Counted from the stretch's first letter, positions 1-10,793 are shown. The stretch: DNA of 42,541 nucleotides from Candidatus Poribacteria bacterium (GCA_022823085.1 JAJDXV010000147.1:1-42541); one strand, 5' to 3'. Made by a program: numbers and translations. Notes: generated from the sequence alone by a model not told the origin.

Positions 1-135
1 TTTTCAGTGTGGGTTCGGTTGATGCGTCAAGCATACGAAACCGGTCAAACCCTTTATCAAGTCAAACATGGAATGTTTTCTGAATATCTACGGCAACAAC
101 TGAAAAATCCTTCTATAAAAATGGATTTTGCGTAA
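1..135 (+). CDS. C-terminal fragment of a probable IS transposase
   Basis: An open frame enters from the left edge and stops with TAA at 133-135. The 44 visible residues are basic and polar and match no domain I can name. The case for a transposase is positional. The stop codon lies inside TTGCGTAAGTCCT (128-140), which recurs as the inverted end of two short elements at 28715-28784 and 39932-40050. A gene whose last codons run into a terminal inverted repeat is typical of a compact insertion sequence. The family cannot be told from this fragment. Confidence 0.5.
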   Translation, partial: FSVWVRLMRQAYETGQTLYQVKHGMFSEYLRQQLKNPSIKMDFA

Positions 136-140
136 GTCCT
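128..140. mobile_element. Right terminal inverted repeat of an insertion sequence
   Basis: TTGCGTAAGTCCT is identical to the right ends of the MITE-like elements at 28715-28784 and 39932-40050, whose left ends carry the complement AGGACTTACGCA(A). It marks the probable right boundary of the IS whose gene ends at 135. The left end is outside the window. Positions 141-278 hold no gene I can support. Confidence 0.55.
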
Positions 141-278
141 GGTTATGTAAGATTTATCCATTTTTATTTCTCTCCAAAATGTTTTAATACCTCATCAATG
201 ACCTTCTATTGGTTATACCTTATTCACGTTCTGGTGTCAAGTTCTGAATTCTGAACAGCATTCAGCAGCCATAAAAAA

Positions 279-307
279 TTGACTTTACCGAGCGTGTATG
301 CTATAAT
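279..307 (+). promoter_or_regulatory. Sigma-70 promoter of groEL
   Basis: The -35 box TTGACT (279-284) and -10 box TATAAT (302-307) are 17 bp apart, a near-consensus sigma-70 promoter. Transcription should begin near 314, giving a leader of about 70 nt. I see no CIRCE (HrcA) operator in the leader, so heat control, if any, uses another device. Confidence 0.8.
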
Positions 308-371
308 TATGGAAGCGATTCACAATCGCAACGCTTTTTAAACCGCAATATAACAACACTAAAATTAATAG

Positions 372-2015
<1,644 letters not shown>

Positions 2016-2022
2016 AACGGTA

Positions 2023-2048
2023 TAGGCGCGCTTTCTAAGCGCGCCTAC
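2023..2048 (-). repeat. REP-like hairpin between groEL and the convergent gene
   Basis: A perfect 11-bp stem, TAGGCGCGCTT / AAGCGCGCCTA, encloses a 3-nt loop (2034-2036). On the minus strand the element begins with GTAG (complement of 2045-2048), the head shared by the other hairpin repeats in the window. It lies 8 nt after the groEL stop and before the end of the convergent gene, so it could act as a bidirectional terminator, although no T-tract follows. Confidence 0.6.
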
Positions 2049-2071
2049 GCATAAACACACCCAACAGGATT

Positions 2072-2617
2072 CTACATTGACGATCTATCGCCACGTATTT
2101 GATACCGCGGTTCCATCCCGCTATCCCAATCACAATCGAGACAAAACATCACGTCTGCTCCCAAATACTGGATATGGTCGCCGCCGCACTCTGGACACAC
2201 CTTGACCGGTTTCTCTTTCTCGCCAACCGCACCGTCTTGAAAAATGCTTAGATAGTATACCTTCAGCTCACCCGGATAACGATGCCCCATCGGACAGCGC
2301 GCTTGGCTCGCACCATCACTCTCAAAACGGTCAATCGTTTCTCGGAGGAACGTTAACCGACGATGGCAGACAGGACACGGGTTCGGCATTAATTCCTTCA
2401 AAACAATGAGGTCTGTGTTTTCGTGCTGGATCGTCACCGTCAACGCCAGATGATGTGCAAGTTGCAAATGTGATACGCCTTCACTACCGAGGATATCAGC
2501 AAGTTCTGAGACGAGCTTCGCATAACTTTGCGGGTTCAGCACAATTTCTGTCGGTATCATTGTGCCACCTTTTAAACTTGAAAGGAGTCGATAGATACGT
2601 TCCAGAATCGGAGCCAC
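2072..2617 (-). CDS. Zinc-ribbon protein of unknown function
   Basis: I do not recognise a named family. The C-terminal part holds paired cysteines: CPVCHRR, then CPMGH, CPECGGDH and CLDCDWD. These look like one treble-clef plus one or two rubredoxin-like zinc knuckles. The N-terminal 75 residues are predicted helical. A GTG start at 2617 gives 181 aa. An ATG at 2560 is preceded by AAAAGGTGG and is a credible alternative (162 aa). It lies 29 nt downstream of the 128-aa gene on the same strand and probably shares its promoter. No signal peptide or membrane segment is visible, so a cytoplasmic location is likely. Confidence 0.75.
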   Translation of the reverse strand: MAPILERIYRLLSSLKGGTMIPTEIVLNPQSYAKLVSELADILGSEGVSHLQLAHHLALTVTIQHENTDLIVLKELMPNPCPVCHRRLTFLRETIDRFESDGASQARCPMGHRYPGELKVYYLSIFQDGAVGEKEKPVKVCPECGGDHIQYLGADVMFCLDCDWDSGMEPRYQIRGDRSSM

Positions 2618-2646
2618 CCCCTCTATCTTTCCCGATAAGAAGTGCG

Positions 2647-3033
2647 CTAAACCGTGCTCTCCTCGGGTGGATCAGGTATCAATCCTGAACGTTCATTACC
2701 ACTCCGGGCAAGTGGTGATTTGGAAACGCCTCTTTGTGAACGGTACGCATCCGCCGGTTTATTCCTGAACACAATTAAATCCTCACCGTCGCGCTCGATA
2801 CTATCACCTTGCATCAGTGTAACCTCAAATTTTCGCATACTCGTCATAAAGTTAATCGTAACGCGGGCAGAGGCTTCTAATTCGACACGCCAACCGTTTG
2901 CTGTTTTCGAGTGTGTGAACCGTTCGCTAATATCAATCGACTGCAGCTGTGAAGCATTGATGATGATGCCGCTTGCCGCCTCAGTCTGATTTTGCGTTTC
3001 AACTGTGTTTTCGGTATTATTTTGTTCCGCCAT
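2647..3033 (-). CDS. Hypothetical protein, first gene of a two-gene operon
   Basis: This 128-residue protein matches no family I know. The first 20 residues are rich in Asn, Gln, Glu and Thr and look disordered. Residues 25-95 alternate like beta-strands. The tail is Pro/Ser/Arg-rich. There is no signal peptide. A good minus-strand promoter lies 40-70 nt upstream, divergent from the VWA operon, and the zinc-ribbon gene follows, so the two are probably co-transcribed. Confidence 0.65.
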   Translation of the reverse strand: MAEQNNTENTVETQNQTEAASGIIINASQLQSIDISERFTHSKTANGWRVELEASARVTINFMTSMRKFEVTLMQGDSIERDGEDLIVFRNKPADAYRSQRGVSKSPLARSGNERSGLIPDPPEESTV

Positions 3034-3070
3034 GTTTTGCCTTACCTTTGTAGAAATGTAATTTACTCAC

Positions 3071-3100
3071 ATTCTAACATAGAAATTCAACGATTGTCAA
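3071..3100 (-). promoter_or_regulatory. Sigma-70 promoter of the 128-aa / zinc-ribbon gene pair
   Basis: Read on the minus strand, TTGACA (3100-3095) and TAGAAT (3076-3071) are 18 bp apart. It is back-to-back with the VWA-operon promoter: the two -35 boxes are 20 bp apart, so the promoters could compete or share a regulator. Confidence 0.7.
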
Positions 3101-3120
3101 ACCTATTTTTTAAAATCTGT

Positions 3121-3150
3121 TTGACATCAACGCCGTTGTTAGACTATAAT
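3121..3150 (+). promoter_or_regulatory. Sigma-70 promoter of the VWA-DUF4159-DUF4175 operon
   Basis: Consensus TTGACA (3121-3126) and TATAAT (3145-3150) are separated by 18 bp. The expected start is near 3157, giving a leader of about 20 nt made up almost entirely of the palindrome at 3154-3171. Confidence 0.8.
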
Positions 3151-3153
3151 ATA

Positions 3154-3171
3154 TCCTAAAACGATTTAGGA
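3154..3171 (+). promoter_or_regulatory. Palindrome over the start site and ribosome-binding site
   Basis: The arms TCCTAAA (3154-3160) and TTTAGGA (3165-3171) are perfect and flank ACGA. The palindrome spans the predicted transcription start, and its right arm contains the AGGA that serves as SD for the ATG at 3177. It could be a repressor operator or an RNA hairpin that limits translation. Sequence alone does not separate these. Confidence 0.5.
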
Positions 3172-3176
3172 CAGGT

Positions 3177-5549
3177 ATGCGATTCACCTATTTTTTCCCC
3201 AGTTGGGCAATTGTACTCGGTATCGGCGTTGTCATCGCGATAACGCTGCTGGTCTACTTACGGATAGCGCACCCTGTGCGCCCGGGGTACCGATTTTTAC
3301 TTATCGCGATGCGGATCTGCGCAGCGTCTATCTTGCTCGGTTGTCTCTTGGCACCTGTCGTCATTGAAAAGAAAGACATCACGCCACCGACGCACCTCTC
3401 TATTTTAGTGGACACATCACGGAGTATGCAACTTACTGACGCACCCGCCGATGAAACACAGGCATCTCGACTGGATCAAGTGAATTCACTCCTTTTTAAT
3501 GCCGAAGGACAATTTCTGCAAAGTCTACGCGAGCGATTTGAAACCCATCTCTACCCTTTTGATACAGCTCTACATCAAAGGAGCGTATTACCGGAAGATT
3601 TTAACGGTGAAAGCGTAACACCATTTGCACCGAATGGGACACTTACCAATATTAGTGCCGCAATTCGAGCAGCCGCCTCAGCATGGAAGGGACAACAGAC
3701 GGCTGGTATCCTACTTATCACCGACGGTGGACACAACGCTGGACAGTTTCCCTTCGACGATATTAACGCCCTGGAGGTACCTATCTATACTGTCGGGATC
3801 GGTTCTATAGAACCACCGAAAGATATTCAGATCCAACGGATTGACCATACACCGATCGCCTATACAGACCACGAAAGTGTCATTCGTGTGACCGTTGTGC
3901 AGACAGGATACACCGGTAAAACCACACAACTGTCTCTACGTGAAGTCAAGGACAATACCGTTGTAGATGTTGTACCCTTAACATTCGAGCCACTACAGCA
4001 CGCAACATCAGCAAACACAACGACAAAACAGGAAGTCGAATTAAAATTCACGCCACAGGTTGAAGGGAGTTTCCAATACACCGTCGAACTGCCGGTGCTT
4101 GACAATGAGTTGACGGACGCGAACAATCAGAAGACGTTTTCAATGAAAGTTGTGAAGGCGAAACTCAACGTTTTTTATCTCGAAGGCAGACCGAGATGGG
4201 AGTACACGTTCCTGAAACGCGCACTTGCACGCGACCCTGATATTCAGGCGACCTGTGCAATCTTGTTGCGCAATAAATCTAAACGATTTCCGCCGACGGA
4301 TAGCCTGCTCAGTCGTTTAGATGGGTATTACCCACAAACGACACCGGCATCAGAAGCCATACAGTTTCCCGAAACAATTACAGAACTCTCGAAATATGAA
4401 GTTCTGATCTTGGGAGATTTAGGAGAAGAACATCTCACCACCGCACAACAACGCGCAATTGTCGATTTCGTTGAGGTACAGGGGAAGTCTGTAATCTTTC
4501 TTCCATCTCGTAGAATGCTCGGAATGAACGGCATCCGAAATACAGAGTTAGCGGGACTTTTACCAATAGATATTCCGCAAAATGGCTGTCGCAGACACGA
4601 TACGGAAGCCAGAACCCAACTCACCCGATCCGGTGAATTCCACCCGATGATGCAGTTGATGGATACGTCGGTTTTAGGCGCGAGCAGTGCTGCGATCTGG
4701 CAGAATATGCCGGCGTTATCCCGAACTTTTAGCGGATTCCGTCTCAGAGGCGGCGCGACGACGCTTATGGAAACCGGCGAAGGGCACCCAATACTGATGT
4801 TTCAGAGGATAGGTTTAGGCAAAAGTTTACTCATTGCAGCCGAAGGGCTCTGGAATTGGGATTTCGGCGTGAACACTTTTAAAGATACCCGTTACCACAC
4901 CCTCTATTCGCGCTTTTGGGCACAAGCATTACGATGGATGGCAACGAACACCGATGACGAGAAATTACATCTCGCTACTGATGCAACGACCTACTCGATA
5001 GGGGACACGGCGACAGTTACAGCCTCCCTTTACTCTGAAGCCTACCGCACGACGCAGGCAGATGCTACGGTCCAATTTGAGGTGGTTCCACCGGAGGGTA
5101 CCCCGTTCCAACTACAGATTCGCAGCGTCAGTGAAAGCGTGGGTGAATCGCCTGCCTCGCCTGCTGATACGGTCGCTGATACAAGCAATCTCTATACAAC
5201 CCAATTGACGCTGCTACAGAACGGAACTTACCGCATTCGGGCAACCGCGAAGTCAGCCAGTCAGACATTAGGTGAAGATCAGGTCGATATTTTCGTCCAT
5301 CCGCAACTTGCCGAATTAGAGGCACCCCAACGCAATGAAGACCTGTTGAAGCGGCTCGCATCGGAAACTGGTGGCACCTATTTCAGCATTGACGACGCTG
5401 AATCGGTGCCGAAGAATATCGCTGATGTCCAAAATCCGGTGTTTGTCGATGCAGAACGCGACCTCTGGACACATCCGCTGATTCTGCTTACGGTTGTCGG
5501 ATTGTTAGGCACGGAATGGTTCTTACGCAAACGGATCGGTTTAACCTAA
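3177..5549 (+). CDS. Membrane VWA-domain protein (BatA-like, with amidotransferase-like middle domain)
   Basis: Two N-terminal membrane segments (about 10-30 and 40-62) lead into a von Willebrand factor A domain with the metal-site motif DTSRS at 79-83. A second region (about 330-580) begins with YLEGRPRWEYTFLKRAL, characteristic of large VWA proteins whose middle part resembles a class I glutamine amidotransferase fold. A beta-rich segment follows, and a final membrane helix sits at about 766-784, so the body is periplasmic. It is first in an operon with DUF4159 and DUF4175-like genes, a set that elsewhere accompanies MoxR ATPases and DUF58 proteins, which are absent here. A role in envelope protein assembly is inference. 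The biochemical function of the family is not established. Confidence 0.85.
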   Translation: MRFTYFFPSWAIVLGIGVVIAITLLVYLRIAHPVRPGYRFLLIAMRICAASILLGCLLAPVVIEKKDITPPTHLSILVDTSRSMQLTDAPADETQASRLDQVNSLLFNAEGQFLQSLRERFETHLYPFDTALHQRSVLPEDFNGESVTPFAPNGTLTNISAAIRAAASAWKGQQTAGILLITDGGHNAGQFPFDDINALEVPIYTVGIGSIEPPKDIQIQRIDHTPIAYTDHESVIRVTVVQTGYTGKTTQLSLREVKDNTVVDVVPLTFEPLQHATSANTTTKQEVELKFTPQVEGSFQYTVELPVLDNELTDANNQKTFSMKVVKAKLNVFYLEGRPRWEYTFLKRALARDPDIQATCAILLRNKSKRFPPTDSLLSRLDGYYPQTTPASEAIQFPETITELSKYEVLILGDLGEEHLTTAQQRAIVDFVEVQGKSVIFLPSRRMLGMNGIRNTELAGLLPIDIPQNGCRRHDTEARTQLTRSGEFHPMMQLMDTSVLGASSAAIWQNMPALSRTFSGFRLRGGATTLMETGEGHPILMFQRIGLGKSLLIAAEGLWNWDFGVNTFKDTRYHTLYSRFWAQALRWMATNTDDEKLHLATDATTYSIGDTATVTASLYSEAYRTTQADATVQFEVVPPEGTPFQLQIRSVSESVGESPASPADTVADTSNLYTTQLTLLQNGTYRIRATAKSASQTLGEDQVDIFVHPQLAELEAPQRNEDLLKRLASETGGTYFSIDDAESVPKNIADVQNPVFVDAERDLWTHPLILLTVVGLLGTEWFLRKRIGLT

Positions 5550-5563
5550 AAGAATGAGACCCT

Positions 5564-6256
5564 ATGATACAACCAATAAAGTGGAAAACATTTTTAATCT
5601 ATAGTCTCCTGTTTGGCACAACGGTGGCACTCTCTGTCGGAAAAGGTGGGATCGCATCTCTAACACCGATAACAATTGCTCAGGTGCACTATAGTGGCGG
5701 CGGCGATTGGTACGGAGACGCAACCGTCATCAAGAACTGGCTCCAACTCCTGCGGACGCGGACGGACATTGAAACAACTGAGGAGCGGGTCATCATAAAA
5801 CTAACGGATCACACACTTTACCAGTACCCGATGCTCTACCTCGTCGGACACGGAAATATCCGGTTCACCGAAAGCGAGGTTGAGGCACTACGAGACTACC
5901 TCATGAACGGTGGATTCCTGTTCGCGAACGACGACTATGGACTCGACGAGAGTTTTAGACGTGAAATCCGTAGAGTCTTCCCAGAACAGGAACTTCAACC
6001 GATACCGAACACACATCTGATTTATCGCTGTTTTTACGAGTTGAGAGGTTTACCGAAGATTCACGAACACGATGGCGAACCGGCACAAGGGTTCGGGCTC
6101 TTTCATGATGGACGTATGGTCGTTTATTATGCTTATAGTGCCGACATCGGAGACGGACTTGAGGACGCCGATGTACATCCAGAAGATACACCACAGGTAC
6201 GTGAACTCGCTGCGAAAATGGCGGTGAATATCGCTGTGTATGCGTTGACACACTAA
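5564..6256 (+). CDS. DUF4159-family secreted or membrane-anchored protein
   Basis: The 230-residue protein has an N-terminal hydrophobic segment (about 9-24) followed by a DUF4159 domain. Recognisable features are VHYSGGGDWY (41-50), the strand and turn LYLVGHGNIRF (91-101), and GGFLFANDDYG (117-126). The fold resembles a class I amidotransferase-like flavodoxin fold without an evident catalytic Cys. It starts 14 nt after the VWA gene and ends 14 nt before the coiled-coil gene, so the three are surely co-transcribed. DUF4159 has no established function, but this linkage implies a shared periplasmic complex. Confidence 0.85.
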   Translation: MIQPIKWKTFLIYSLLFGTTVALSVGKGGIASLTPITIAQVHYSGGGDWYGDATVIKNWLQLLRTRTDIETTEERVIIKLTDHTLYQYPMLYLVGHGNIRFTESEVEALRDYLMNGGFLFANDDYGLDESFRREIRRVFPEQELQPIPNTHLIYRCFYELRGLPKIHEHDGEPAQGFGLFHDGRMVVYYAYSADIGDGLEDADVHPEDTPQVRELAAKMAVNIAVYALTH

Positions 6257-6270
6257 AGGGACAGAACAGA

Positions 6271-9200
6271 ATGGACACACAGAATGTAAATCAGGCTTAT
6301 GACAACATCATGGATCGGTTACACGCAATTCGGCGGCACTGGTGGTGGCTCACTTTCTCTGAAGGTTTGCTGAAGTGTATCGCTGTTTTCGCACTTATCA
6401 CAATAGCGATGCTCGCGCTTTTCACAGTTAGTTTCCAAGTTTCACAGTCCGTCCTCTTGTTTTGGACGCGTATTGTAGGACTCTTTTTAGCTCTCTGTAT
6501 CGCTCTCTATACACTGATCCGGACGCTTCTCTTCCCGCTTTTTCGGAAATACTCTGATGCTGCAGTCGCGTCGCGGCTTGAATCGACACAGACGACGCGT
6601 GAATTGGCATCCGAAAACCGGATCCTCAGTACTGTCCAACTCTGGAAGAACCTAACGGATAACCGGCTCGGTTATGCACCGGAATTTATTGAACACGTGA
6701 TCCTTCAGACCGAGCAGGACATGAAAAGTGTTCAACACAGGCAAGTCTTTGAAAAAGAGATTCGGAAAATCCAGCGGAATGGAGGGATCGCTGTCGCGGG
6801 CATCGGGCTCCTGATCCTCACAAATTTTCTCCTACCGAACGCGTTCAACGGTTTTGCCTATACCTTTCAGACATTGCCAAAGACGCTACCGAACAGTCAA
6901 GCCGGTCTAACAGATGCTATCCACATCACAGACATAAGACCCGGCAATACACAGATTGAACGAGGCACCGATGTTAACGTCACCGCAGAAGTCAGTGGAC
7001 ACATCGGCGCGCCTGTTACGCTCCACTACCGCACCGGAGACGGAAACGATAGTGAGAACGCATCAGCAGCTGAATGGCAGGCAATGTCGATGCAATCCAT
7101 AAACGGTTCGGACATCCCGGTTTATCGCGGGACGCTCGAAAATGTAAATCGTCCACTTCAATATTATATCGCTGTTAAAGGTGTCGCATCCGCGGAGTAT
7201 CACATAACAATCAGCGATGAACCGATTGTCACGGAATTCCAGTATCGTCTTAGCTTTCCGGTTTACACGCAACTGCAACCGCAGACACTACCAGTGAACA
7301 CCGGTAACATTCAGACGATCTTCGGAACAGAACTAACCTTTACAGGACAGGCTAACAAACCGCTTGCGGAGGCGCGCCTTGCGTTTGAAGAATCTGGTGA
7401 TGTGCCGTTAGAGGTCGCAACGTGGGAGCCTTCGCCAAATGTGCAAGCACCCGATGCAGCGCCGACATCGCATGTTATACGCGGTATCTATGTCGCCAAG
7501 CAGACTGAAAACTACCGTATCCGTATTACCGACACTGAAGGTTTTGAAAATCGCGACCCGATTAATTACACGTTGACTGTCTTCAAAGACACACCCCCTG
7601 AAGTCAATATTATTTCACCGGCGCGGGACACCGTTTTGGATAATGCTATGTTAATAGAATTAGAGGTCGAGGCTTCAGACGACTACGGTATACAGGAACT
7701 CCAACTCGTATACCGCGTTGAAGCGGAAGGGGCTGAGGAGATGAATATTCCGTTGAAGCGGTGGAACGACCAGAACACACCCGTCCGGAGATCGGTCTCT
7801 GTCGTCTACATGTGGGATGTCGATCCGATCGGTATCTTTCCAGGTGAAGTGCTCTCTTATTACGTTCAAGGTTTGGATAACGACAATGTTTCGGGACCGA
7901 ATATCGGTAAATCACCGACCTACACGCTCCGTTTCCCATCACTCTCCGAATTATACGATTCAGTCGCGACCGAACAGCAGACGGAACAGCGTGGCATTGA
8001 AGAACTCGTCGATGAGCAGGCGGACGCAACAGGTCTCATCGATACGCTCCTCGGTAAAGTCCGGAAGCGTCAGGAACTCACTTTCACCGATGAAAACTTG
8101 ATGCAACAGGTGCTTGAAGACCAGAAACGGATTGAGCAGGCAGCAAAGCAGTTGGTCGATGATATGAAGGAGACCGCGAAAGAGATGGAACAGAACCAAC
8201 TCTTTGATACCGAGACGATCCAAAAGTATCAGGAGCTGCAAAATCTGATGGAGCAAGCACTCTCCGAGGAACACAAAGAGATTTTGCGGAAGTTATCAGA
8301 GGCGTTATCACAACAACAGACGCAAGATCAGGAACGGGCAATGACAGAAGCGAACCTCAGCCAAGAACAGTTTTTACAGCAGCTGGAACGCGCGAAATCG
8401 CTCTATGAACAGATTCTGCTTCAGCAGCAATTAGAGGCAGCCGCGAAGCAAGCCCAAGCACTCGCCGAACAGCAGAAGGCGTTGATGGATACGTTGGAGG
8501 CATCACTCGATTCTGCACCGGCTAATGAACTCGCAAAAAAAGAGGATCGCATCGGCGACGAACTTGGGAAACTCAGCCAGAAATTAGATAAACTCGGCAC
8601 TGAGATGACGGAACTCGCAGAGAATAAGGAGAACGCACCCCCACAGATAGGACGCATCGCAGATGAAATCAAACGTCTCAATCAGTTTACACAAGACTAT
8701 AAACTGCCTGAAACGCTTGAGGCGACCAGTGAAAATCTCCGAAGCGGACAGAACAACGATGCCCTCGAATCAGGGCGTGAGGCGGAACAGACACTGACAG
8801 AACTCGCACAAGGTTTGGATAACGCTTTGGAATTTATGGAAGGCGCGAACGCCAACGAAACCTTGACGGCTATGCGTGAGGCTGTTGAAAGCGCACTTCA
8901 CCTCTCGCATCTCCACGAGGAGGTCCTTGCCGAAACGAGAAATCTCCTCGGTAGCAGCCAGGCAAACGCTTATATCCGAAGTGAGGTTTTGCAATTACAG
9001 CAGCTTGCAGCGGATGAAATTAGCACAGCAGAAGGGGTTTCACAACTCTCCAGCAAACTGTGGGCGTTAGGCAACCGACAGATCGAAGTGCCACCGGAGG
9101 TGGTGTGGCATCTGAATGCCTCAAACGACGCGCTTTCTCGTGCTGCGCGCGCCTTAGAGGATAGACAACCGACACTCGCAATGCCGATTCAGAGGACGGC

Positions 9201-9834
9201 ACTCGCGGATCTCAATCAAGCGGTGTTTGAACTCCTTGACGCGATGGCGCAGATGAACCAGCAGATGGGCGCCAGCGGAATGGAAAACCTAATGGAGCAG
9301 CTCCAACAACTTGCTGAAAGTCAAGAGCAGTTGAACCAGATGGCGCAAAACCTGAGCCAACAGAGACGAGAACAGGGACAGACACCAGGCTTTGAACAGA
9401 TGATGCGTCAACTCGCCGCACAGCAGCAACTCATTCGCGAAGCAACCGAACGGCTCGCTGAGCGCGCAGAACAGATGGCGCAGATGTTGGGCAGCCTCGA
9501 AGAAGTCGCTGAAGATATGACCGAAGTTGAACGCGCACTCCAGCAAGGTCAACTCGACGAACAGGTGCTTAATCGGCAGGAACAAATCTTAACACGGATG
9601 CTGGATAGTCTCAAATCACTACAGCAACGGGATGTCGGTAAACAACGGAAAGGTGAGGTCGCGAAAAGACCTGAAACATCTGTCCAAGAGGTACCCCCCT
9701 TGCATCCTGAACTCCTCGAAATCGTACAGAAGTTGGAAACCACACCGAATGCAAAAGAGCTTGAGGACATCCCGTTCCAATATCGTGAGCAGCTACGACG
9801 GTATTTTAAAGCACTTTCGCAGAAAACGCAATAA
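6271..9834 (+). CDS. Large membrane-anchored coiled-coil protein, DUF4175-like
   Basis: The 1187-residue protein has three N-terminal membrane helices (about 33-56, 60-82 and 172-190). A beta-rich region of immunoglobulin-like strands (about 215-560) follows, then a very long Gln/Glu/Leu-rich coiled coil (about 570-1110). The arrangement matches DUF4175-type proteins of planctomycetes and related phyla, which occur next to VWA and DUF4159 genes. The coiled coil should lie in the periplasm and may span or brace the envelope (inference). SD and start are ordinary. No catalytic motif is visible. Confidence 0.8.
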   Translation: MDTQNVNQAYDNIMDRLHAIRRHWWWLTFSEGLLKCIAVFALITIAMLALFTVSFQVSQSVLLFWTRIVGLFLALCIALYTLIRTLLFPLFRKYSDAAVASRLESTQTTRELASENRILSTVQLWKNLTDNRLGYAPEFIEHVILQTEQDMKSVQHRQVFEKEIRKIQRNGGIAVAGIGLLILTNFLLPNAFNGFAYTFQTLPKTLPNSQAGLTDAIHITDIRPGNTQIERGTDVNVTAEVSGHIGAPVTLHYRTGDGNDSENASAAEWQAMSMQSINGSDIPVYRGTLENVNRPLQYYIAVKGVASAEYHITISDEPIVTEFQYRLSFPVYTQLQPQTLPVNTGNIQTIFGTELTFTGQANKPLAEARLAFEESGDVPLEVATWEPSPNVQAPDAAPTSHVIRGIYVAKQTENYRIRITDTEGFENRDPINYTLTVFKDTPPEVNIISPARDTVLDNAMLIELEVEASDDYGIQELQLVYRVEAEGAEEMNIPLKRWNDQNTPVRRSVSVVYMWDVDPIGIFPGEVLSYYVQGLDNDNVSGPNIGKSPTYTLRFPSLSELYDSVATEQQTEQRGIEELVDEQADATGLIDTLLGKVRKRQELTFTDENLMQQVLEDQKRIEQAAKQLVDDMKETAKEMEQNQLFDTETIQKYQELQNLMEQALSEEHKEILRKLSEALSQQQTQDQERAMTEANLSQEQFLQQLERAKSLYEQILLQQQLEAAAKQAQALAEQQKALMDTLEASLDSAPANELAKKEDRIGDELGKLSQKLDKLGTEMTELAENKENAPPQIGRIADEIKRLNQFTQDYKLPETLEATSENLRSGQNNDALESGREAEQTLTELAQGLDNALEFMEGANANETLTAMREAVESALHLSHLHEEVLAETRNLLGSSQANAYIRSEVLQLQQLAADEISTAEGVSQLSSKLWALGNRQIEVPPEVVWHLNASNDALSRAARALEDRQPTLAMPIQRTALADLNQAVFELLDAMAQMNQQMGASGMENLMEQLQQLAESQEQLNQMAQNLSQQRREQGQTPGFEQMMRQLAAQQQLIREATERLAERAEQMAQMLGSLEEVAEDMTEVERALQQGQLDEQVLNRQEQILTRMLDSLKSLQQRDVGKQRKGEVAKRPETSVQEVPPLHPELLEIVQKLETTPNAKELEDIPFQYREQLRRYFKALSQKTQ

Positions 9835-9860
9835 GCATGTCATGCACTTGGAGACATTTT

Positions 9861-10793
9861 ATGAACAGGTTTTTTATATACATCTCATTTGTAATTTATA
9901 GCTTCCTATGTGGACCCGTCGCAGCAGATAACACGGACATCCATGAGAACGCTGGCACCCGCGCCATGACCTTCCTTAAAATCGGAGTCGGGGCGGAGGC
10001 TATCGGGATGGCGGAATCACAAGTCGCGGCGACCGACGATCTGTATGCTTCTTACTGGAACCCAGCAGGGCTAACAAAAATCCAGAAACCCCAACTCGCA
10101 CTCATGCACAACGAATGGTTCGCCGGTATTCATCACGAGTTCGTTGGGGTCGCACTGCCAATCGGAAATATCAGCACTGTCGGTCTGAGTTCAAGTTTCT
10201 TATCTTTCGGGGATTTACAAGGACGGGATAGTGAAGGGAACCAGACAACGATTTTCCGTCCTTACGATCTTGCTGTGATCCTATCGTATGCACGCAATTT
10301 TAGCAGGTCTATCGCCTTCGGCGTGAACGCGAAATTCTTACGAGAACAGATCGCCGATGCCACTGGAACCGGAATCGCCTTCGATATCGGGGCATTATAC
10401 ACTTTTTCGCATATACCACTTGCACTCGGTTTCAACGCACAGCACCTCGGGCCGCGTGTGACATTTATTCAGGAGGCGTTCGGTTTACCTGTCACCTTCA
10501 GGGTTGGCGCAGCCTATAGGCTCTTCGAGGATACGCTCGTGCTAACCAGCGACATCATCCGTCCCTCCGATAACGACATCGCTATCGCTGTCGGAGCAGG
10601 CTACACGATCGCCAATACCTTACATCTCCGTACCGGCTATAACTACCAGATCGGCGGCAACGATTTAGGCGCGATTTCAGGACTCACAGGCGGTTTCGGA
10701 CTCACGCTTCGGCAGTTCCAATTCGATTACGCACTCGTCCCCTTCGGTGTTCTCGGTAGGACGCATCGCTTCTCGTTAGTCGCCAATTTTTAG
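9861..10793 (+). CDS. PorV/PorQ-family outer-membrane beta-barrel
   Basis: The ATG at 9861 is preferred over the in-frame ATG at 9837 because GGAG (9850-9853) lies 7 nt upstream. It also yields a clean signal peptide of about 22 residues ending GPVAA before DNTD. The mature protein opens with GTRAMTFLKIGVGAEAIGMA and then YASYWNPAGL, the hallmark of the PorV/PorQ (UPF0164) family. Amphipathic strands follow to a terminal aromatic (SLVANF). In Bacteroidota, PorV shuttles type IX secretion cargo at the outer membrane, but the family is far wider than that system and no other T9SS gene is seen here. It is last in the envelope operon. Confidence 0.85.
   Translation: MNRFFIYISFVIYSFLCGPVAADNTDIHENAGTRAMTFLKIGVGAEAIGMAESQVAATDDLYASYWNPAGLTKIQKPQLALMHNEWFAGIHHEFVGVALPIGNISTVGLSSSFLSFGDLQGRDSEGNQTTIFRPYDLAVILSYARNFSRSIAFGVNAKFLREQIADATGTGIAFDIGALYTFSHIPLALGFNAQHLGPRVTFIQEAFGLPVTFRVGAAYRLFEDTLVLTSDIIRPSDNDIAIAVGAGYTIANTLHLRTGYNYQIGGNDLGAISGLTGGFGLTLRQFQFDYALVPFGVLGRTHRFSLVANF

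Noticed and set aside
1..135. The left-edge fragment as a RAYT (Y1) transposase that would explain the REP-like hairpins
   Set aside because: The visible residues show no HUH or catalytic Tyr context, and its terminus matches the GGACTTACGCAA elements rather than GTAG hairpins.
240..256. Near-palindrome GTTC-TGAATTCT-GAAC upstream of groEL as a CIRCE-like heat-shock operator
   Set aside because: It lacks the TTAGCACTC/GAGTGCTAA arms, the palindrome is imperfect, and it lies upstream of the -35 box.
9837..10793. PorV-like start at ATG 9837
   Set aside because: No SD, and the extra eight residues precede a clean signal peptide that starts at 9861 with a well-spaced GGAG.
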